Shown here in pieces: positions 59,925 to 64,000 of a stretch of 64,000 nucleotides of DNA. This DNA comes from a virus: IMG/VR virus record IMGVR_UViG_3300029984_000001, positions 186,001 to 250,000 of that record, one strand, 5' to 3'. A program made the translations under genes and the position numbers. The notes under the pieces were generated by a model. The model was given only the letters and a program-made list of their open reading frames with translations, had not been told where the DNA came from and ran no database searches. Each line of letters starts with the position of its first letter. Position 1 is the stretch's first letter.

Positions 59925-61103
59925 ATGGGTGTTTCTACAAATAAATATAGACACAAGATTAAATTTATTTATAATCAAGATGGACAAATTAAGGAATTTA
60001 ATAAAGATAGTATTACTAATCTTATCATAAATTATGATTATGATAAATATAATATGCCTATTATGTACATAAAGATATCATTAGAAAAATCATTGATAGA
60101 TTATATGATAAAAAATAAGAATGATAAATATATAGGAATATATGTAGATAGTTTTATTTATGGAGATAATCTACAGATATCTACAGGTCATATTAAAGAT
60201 CAATTCATCTATTTCATGGATGAGAATTTAAATGATGTTTCTGTATTGGATTATAATAAAGAAAATACAGACTCTACAAATCAGAAGCTTGTGACTATCG
60301 GATTGATGAAATTAAGTAATATTGATAATAATAAGAAGGTCGTCAGTGGTATACATCACAATACGTCTTTACTAGAAATTTTACTTTCTAATCTCACCCA
60401 TATGAAGCTCTTAATGGAGCCTATGTCAAATGATACCGAGATAAATAGCTTTTTTATACCAGTTTATAATAGTATAGTTAAATTTTTAGAATATGTAAAT
60501 AATCAGTACTCTATTTATAATACAGACTATAGATTCTTTATAGATTATGATAAAACTTATCTTTTAAGCAATTCAGGAATTCCTGTTCCTTCTATAGATG
60601 AGAAATATAATAGAATAATATTTGATGTAAGTGATTTGACTTCTAATAATTCTAAGATAGAAGGAATGAGTATAGATGATGATGCTCAATGTTATCTAAT
60701 TCATATAACCAATAATGATATAAGTATGTTTCAAAATAAGAGTGTAATTAAAGCTACTAATACTATTATAGGTATTGATACAGAAGGTAATACTAGCACA
60801 GTATCATTAGATAATAATAGTACAATTGATACTAAGAATAAGGTTCAAATAATAAGAACTACTAACCTTAATAATATTAATAAAATAAAAAATAATATAG
60901 AAACATCTTCTACTATAGTAAATATAATAAAATCTGAAATAGATAGTTCTATATTTACTATTAATAAAGAATATATAATAAGAAATCATTCTGATACTAG
61001 AATAAATGGGAATTATTTACTTATAAGTAGAAAAGAAATTTATACTAGAAAAGATGATGCTTTTGTAATATCATGTGTATTTTCTTTACGTAAAATATCC
61101 TAG
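59925..61103 (+). CDS. Probable virion protein, baseplate hub or tail type, 392 aa
   Basis: AAAGGAGGATTTATA precedes the ATG. The protein has INYDYDKYNMPIMYIKISLEKSLIDYMI near residue 32, TSLLEILLSNLTHMKLLMEPM near 148, FLEYVNNQYSIYNTDYRFFIDYDKTYLLS near 180, and a beta-rich second half with many Ser/Thr/Asn residues. I associate this order with hub-type (gp27-like) structural proteins of large Firmicutes phages, from memory and tentatively. It ends at a bidirectional terminator facing the minus block. Confidence 0.58.
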   Translation: MGVSTNKYRHKIKFIYNQDGQIKEFNKDSITNLIINYDYDKYNMPIMYIKISLEKSLIDYMIKNKNDKYIGIYVDSFIYGDNLQISTGHIKDQFIYFMDENLNDVSVLDYNKENTDSTNQKLVTIGLMKLSNIDNNKKVVSGIHHNTSLLEILLSNLTHMKLLMEPMSNDTEINSFFIPVYNSIVKFLEYVNNQYSIYNTDYRFFIDYDKTYLLSNSGIPVPSIDEKYNRIIFDVSDLTSNNSKIEGMSIDDDAQCYLIHITNNDISMFQNKSVIKATNTIIGIDTEGNTSTVSLDNNSTIDTKNKVQIIRTTNLNNINKIKNNIETSSTIVNIIKSEIDSSIFTINKEYIIRNHSDTRINGNYLLISRKEIYTRKDDAFVISCVFSLRKIS

Positions 61104-61130
61104 TGCATAATAGCACTAGGACTTTTTTAT
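61099..61130. terminator. Bidirectional terminator between convergent genes
   Basis: CCTAGTGC and GCACTAGG form an 8-bp stem with T run to the right and A-rich sequence to the left, ending both the 59925 gene and the minus gene at 61127. Confidence 0.83.
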
Positions 61131-62299
61131 AATCCACTTGTATCTATTTTAGAATTATCAGTCCCTTGAACTGTTGCTTTATCTTCAGGTTTAGTTGTAG
61201 AAGTATCACTCTTACCAACATGATCTTTTACATGTGATCTTATAATTTGCATATAAGCTTTATACATCTCTTCACATACTTGACATTTAGCAGTCATTAA
61301 TTCACCGACAACTTTAATGTATATTTTAATCTTATCGACAGATTTATCACTACCACCTGCATTGTCAATTTGAGTTTGATCAACCTCTTTATTTGCAGTT
61401 CCTTGTTGATTTATAACAGCTTTATTAGGATCTGAAGTATTAGATACACCAGCTTGAGATGGTGTTTGATTAACAGTTGCTTGTTCTGGTGCTTTTATAT
61501 CCACTTCATTTATTACAGTATTTTCATATAAATACGATTTATAACTCCCATAGGCAAAGAAATCAAAACTTTCTTTTGTAGCTCCTGTTGGTACTGGAGC
61601 CACTGGTTCTTGAGTTTTTGCTTCTCTGCTCATTTGTTCTATTCTTTTTTGTACATCATCAGCAGCTACTTTTATATTCTTTTTATCTGTATCAAATTTC
61701 TTAGCAATAGCTTCATAATTAACACAGAAGTTATAAGCATCTGTCATATTAAATTTAGAACTTTCTATTGCTAATTCGGAATCAGATCCTCTAAATAAAA
61801 TCTTAACAGCTTCTTCAAAATTTATATCACCATTCTTCTTTTGAATAGCTTCTACTTTTTTAAAGTATTTAGTTACAAAAATTTCTTCCGATTCTAAATC
61901 TTTTTCTAAAGAACTAAAGTTAAATGCAGGAGCATATGTACCTAATAAATCGGGCTGACCAACTTGATAGTTATACATTGTGAAAGTATAATTCTGTAAG
62001 AATGTTTTCTTTAATATAATATCTTTATATTTAATAAGATAATTCTTATCTCTCTTAATCAAAGCACTCATAGCTTCTATGAACCTTCCCCATATACGAG
62101 TTAAGGCTGCTATAATCTTAGCAATAGCTCCTTTTACCTTTTCTGCTACACCTTCTGTTACTACAAACATATTATTCAATGTATTCTTCTCTTGTGCAGT
62201 TAGAACAGATTCTTGTATAGCAGCAATTAGATTAGTTTTATTAATTGTACTCTCTGATAAATATATAACGTAATTCCATTCATCACAATAATTATCCAT
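61127..62299 (-). CDS. Tandem paralog 1: probable virion-associated protein, 390 aa
   Basis: AGAGAGGAGAGA inside the end of the upstream gene precedes the ATG at 62299. Residues 45-95 read VVTEGVAEKVKGAIAKIIAALTRIWGRFIEAMSALIKRDKNYLIKYKDIIL, matching the next gene's amphipathic block (FSDFTSKVVSIISKFLSFIKNLWDRFVRAI). A middle part (FEEAVKILFRGSDSE) and a helical AAEDVQKRIEQ-like part follow, then a Thr/Gln/Ser-rich linker and a C-terminal helix with C-x-x-C (AKCQVCEEMYKAY). The family looks like internal head or tail proteins of jumbo phages; function is inferred. Confidence 0.64.
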   Translation of the reverse strand: MDNYCDEWNYVIYLSESTINKTNLIAAIQESVLTAQEKNTLNNMFVVTEGVAEKVKGAIAKIIAALTRIWGRFIEAMSALIKRDKNYLIKYKDIILKKTFLQNYTFTMYNYQVGQPDLLGTYAPAFNFSSLEKDLESEEIFVTKYFKKVEAIQKKNGDINFEEAVKILFRGSDSELAIESSKFNMTDAYNFCVNYEAIAKKFDTDKKNIKVAADDVQKRIEQMSREAKTQEPVAPVPTGATKESFDFFAYGSYKSYLYENTVINEVDIKAPEQATVNQTPSQAGVSNTSDPNKAVINQQGTANKEVDQTQIDNAGGSDKSVDKIKIYIKVVGELMTAKCQVCEEMYKAYMQIIRSHVKDHVGKSDTSTTKPEDKATVQGTDNSKIDTSGL

Positions 62300-62300
62300 A

Positions 62301-63389
62301 TTATATCTCTCCTCTCTTTATTTTTTGTACTTGAGCAATTGCTTTATAGCAAACACTTCTAGAAGATTTATAACATTCTTTAAATGCATCTAATTTAGCA
62401 CTAAAAGATATAGAATGTATAGCACTCATTTCTGATATTTGATCTGTCTTGGCTTTTACAAATAGATTTAAATAATTTAGAGTCTCAGAATCAACACTAT
62501 AAGCTGCGACATTATTAGCACCTGATACTTTATTATCAAAGTTCACACTAACTTTATTACCACCATCTTTTTTATCAACTTTTAATAAACTAGATACATA
62601 ATTCTTTATATTAGTATATTGAATCTCAATTTGTTTCTTAGTATCTTCTACACTTTTCAAAGCAGTTTTATAATCTTTTACAAATAAATAAGCAGTATTT
62701 ACATTATCAGATTTAATTGTAATATCTTCTTTAGTGTCTTCATTATTTCTAAATACTTTAAATAAAGAATCTTTATAATCCTCTTTAGAAATTTTCTCTC
62801 CAGTTCTTCCAATTACTGAAGCTCTTAGAGAATCATAATAATCTCCATCTAATTTATTTTTAAATGTTTCATAGTTATTCTTAGCAGCATCTGATTTCTC
62901 TCTATTAGTTTTATTATCATCCCAAGTACCAGAATCTAATTCTATAAAACCTTCTTGGAAATTTGCTTGAGCATCTATAATAGGAATATTATCTTTAAAA
63001 GTATAAGTATAATCATTTATATCAAACTCACAAGAATCATCAAATTTACCTAATAGATCAGCATGTTTAATTAAATACTTATCAGATCTGATTGCACCAT
63101 TTATAGCTCTAACAAATCTATCCCATAAGTTTTTAATAAATGATAAGAATTTAGATATAATACTAACTACCTTGGAAGTAAAATCAGAGAACCCTTCATT
63201 AATAGCAACAACATCTGATCCTGATTCTAATAGAGATCTATATAATTGTTTATTTACTTCTATCATATTTCTTTCTGATTCTAATACATAATTTAATGTA
63301 GTTGCAAAGAAATTTTCTTCTATACCACTTGTAGTAGATAAATCATTAGAATTGGTTTCATTAAGACTTAAACACTTTATATCAAACAT
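62301..63389 (-). CDS. Tandem paralog 2: probable virion-associated protein, 362 aa
   Basis: AAAGGAGGAATAATTA precedes the ATG at 63389. Same layout as its neighbours: amphipathic block near residue 65-105, YDYTFKDNIP-like beta part, SLRASVIGRTGEKISKEDYKDSLFKVFR near 185, a helical region (KDYKTALKSVEDTKKQIEIQYTNIK) and a C-terminal helix (SISFSAKLDAFKECYKSS, VCYKAIAQVQKIKRGEI). Two cysteines near the C-terminus recall paralog 1. Confidence 0.64.
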   Translation of the reverse strand: MFDIKCLSLNETNSNDLSTTSGIEENFFATTLNYVLESERNMIEVNKQLYRSLLESGSDVVAINEGFSDFTSKVVSIISKFLSFIKNLWDRFVRAINGAIRSDKYLIKHADLLGKFDDSCEFDINDYTYTFKDNIPIIDAQANFQEGFIELDSGTWDDNKTNREKSDAAKNNYETFKNKLDGDYYDSLRASVIGRTGEKISKEDYKDSLFKVFRNNEDTKEDITIKSDNVNTAYLFVKDYKTALKSVEDTKKQIEIQYTNIKNYVSSLLKVDKKDGGNKVSVNFDNKVSGANNVAAYSVDSETLNYLNLFVKAKTDQISEMSAIHSISFSAKLDAFKECYKSSRSVCYKAIAQVQKIKRGEI

Positions 63390-63421
63390 TAATTATTCCT
63401 CCTTTAAAATTTATAAAAAAC

Positions 63422-63450
63422 GAAAGGGTAAATAATACCCTTTCATTAAT
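63422..63450 (-). terminator. Terminator for the minus gene at 63458
   Basis: GAAAGGGTA and TACCCTTTC form a 9-bp stem; on the minus strand it is followed by CG and a T run (plus-strand A run at 63414-63420). Confidence 0.78.
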
Positions 63451-63457
63451 TTATATA

Positions 63458-64000
63458 CTAAACAAATGATAAATCATTAGGCATTTCATAACCTTCTTTA
63501 GCAGTCTTAGTTATTAATCTAAGAGCAACACCTTTATTTTGTCTATTTCTAGCTTTAATAGCAGTCAAGTACGCTCCATTATAAGTTTGAATAGCAGATA
63601 AACAAGTCTTTAGATCTTCTACATCATATGTGCAAGCTCTTTGAGCATCCCCATTTTCAACAGATCCTGTTTCTTTACCAAGACTTTTCTTTCTACCATC
63701 TACTATACTGATTAATTTATTAATGAATGTTTTAACAGATTTATACGCTTTCATTGCATCAGTTTTATCTTGTTTAGCTGATGTAATTTCTGATACGATA
63801 TTATCTGCATTTATAGTAACATTAACTTTAGAATCTTCACCCTTTCTAAATAATTTAAATAATTCTTTAGAATATTCAGAAGATGATAATTCACTTTGAC
63901 CTAATGCAGCTCCTCTTATTTTTGCTGATATTTCTTCAGACTTAGTATCTTTATGTGAAGATAAAATTTCTGAATCACTTCTTGTAAAGTATTTAGATAA
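63458..64000 (-). CDS. Tandem paralog 3: probable virion-associated protein (partial, N-terminus beyond window)
   Basis: The frame is open to the window edge, so the ATG at 63754 is internal. The visible 180 residues include LSKYFTRSDSEIL, KIRGAALGQSELSSSEYSKELFKLFRKGED, which aligns with the ASVIGRTGEKISKEDYKDSLFKVFRNNED block of paralog 2, then DKTDAMKAYKSVKTFINKLISIV and a C-terminal helix (CLSAIQTYNGAYLTAIKAR). It is the third copy of the family in a row. Confidence 0.66.
   Translation of the reverse strand, partial: LSKYFTRSDSEILSSHKDTKSEEISAKIRGAALGQSELSSSEYSKELFKLFRKGEDSKVNVTINADNIVSEITSAKQDKTDAMKAYKSVKTFINKLISIVDGRKKSLGKETGSVENGDAQRACTYDVEDLKTCLSAIQTYNGAYLTAIKARNRQNKGVALRLITKTAKEGYEMPNDLSFV

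Noticed and set aside
1-64000. tRNA genes, CRISPR arrays, replication origin
   Set aside because: I saw no cloverleaf-like sequence with a T-loop GTTCRA block in context, no regularly spaced repeats, and no iteron cluster; a dedicated scan was not possible.

Overview
The window is a very AT-rich, gene-dense stretch of a large double-stranded DNA phage, almost certainly a contractile-tailed (myovirus) jumbo phage of a low-GC Gram-positive host. The evidence is a family B DNA polymerase, a split multisubunit-type RNA polymerase beta' subunit of the kind encoded by phiKZ and PBS1/AR9-like phages, a T4 gp21-type prohead protease, a major capsid protein candidate, a gp25-like baseplate wedge protein, a DnaG-type primase, an SF2 helicase, a GroEL-type chaperonin, a dCTP deaminase, strong AGGAGG ribosome sites and many rho-independent terminators. 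I saw no host genes, tRNAs or CRISPR arrays. TAA and TGA are used as stops, so the code looks standard.

Layout. At 1-2464 (minus) lies the C-terminal half of a family B DNA polymerase, cut by a group I intron. At 2606-15146 (plus) are early or middle genes including the C-terminal half of RNA polymerase beta' (5925-8045) and a helicase (10907-12517). A short minus block (15191-16869) holds a virion protein and the prohead protease. Plus genes at 16982-30557 cover a membrane protein, an acidic repeat protein, the capsid protein, a metalloprotease-like protein, a putative ssDNA-binding protein, the chaperonin and the primase, with a decayed homing endonuclease at 23097-23682. 30594-36000 is an accessory block of small, partly paralogous genes plus one virion protein. 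36037-41788 (minus) holds baseplate genes and the N-terminal half of beta', interrupted by a second group I intron with an HNH endonuclease, and ends in a tiny transcription unit. 41930-61103 (plus) is accessory DNA (fused paralogs, kinase-nuclease, cysteine peptidase-like protein, dCTP deaminase, PC4-like protein) ending in a hub-like virion protein. 61127-64000 (minus) carries three tandem paralogs that look virion-associated.

The main discoveries are these. (1) Two related group I introns each interrupt the catalytic metal-binding motif of a polymerase: the D|TDS motif C of the DNA polymerase and the GDY|DGDQ motif of RNA polymerase beta'. (2) A short peptide, F-M-x-R-[D/E], sits at the extreme N- or C-terminus of at least eight unrelated proteins: RNA polymerase, helicase, both intron ORFs, an antirepressor-like protein, an unknown protein beside the primase and two small ORFs. 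It looks like an uncharacterised address or processing tag. (3) A conserved 17-bp element, TATAATTRTATATTATA followed a few bases later by TGA, precedes about a dozen genes and is a candidate phage promoter. (4) Several long ORFs look like in-frame fusions of formerly separate genes and still carry internal ribosome-binding sites. (5) One promoter-terminator unit of about 200 bp encodes only micro-ORFs of 4-8 residues or a small RNA.

Several genes are broken by single frame changes (30594-30915, 41930-42374, 52344-53146, 59640-59866). Real decay, programmed recoding and assembly indels cannot be told apart from sequence alone.
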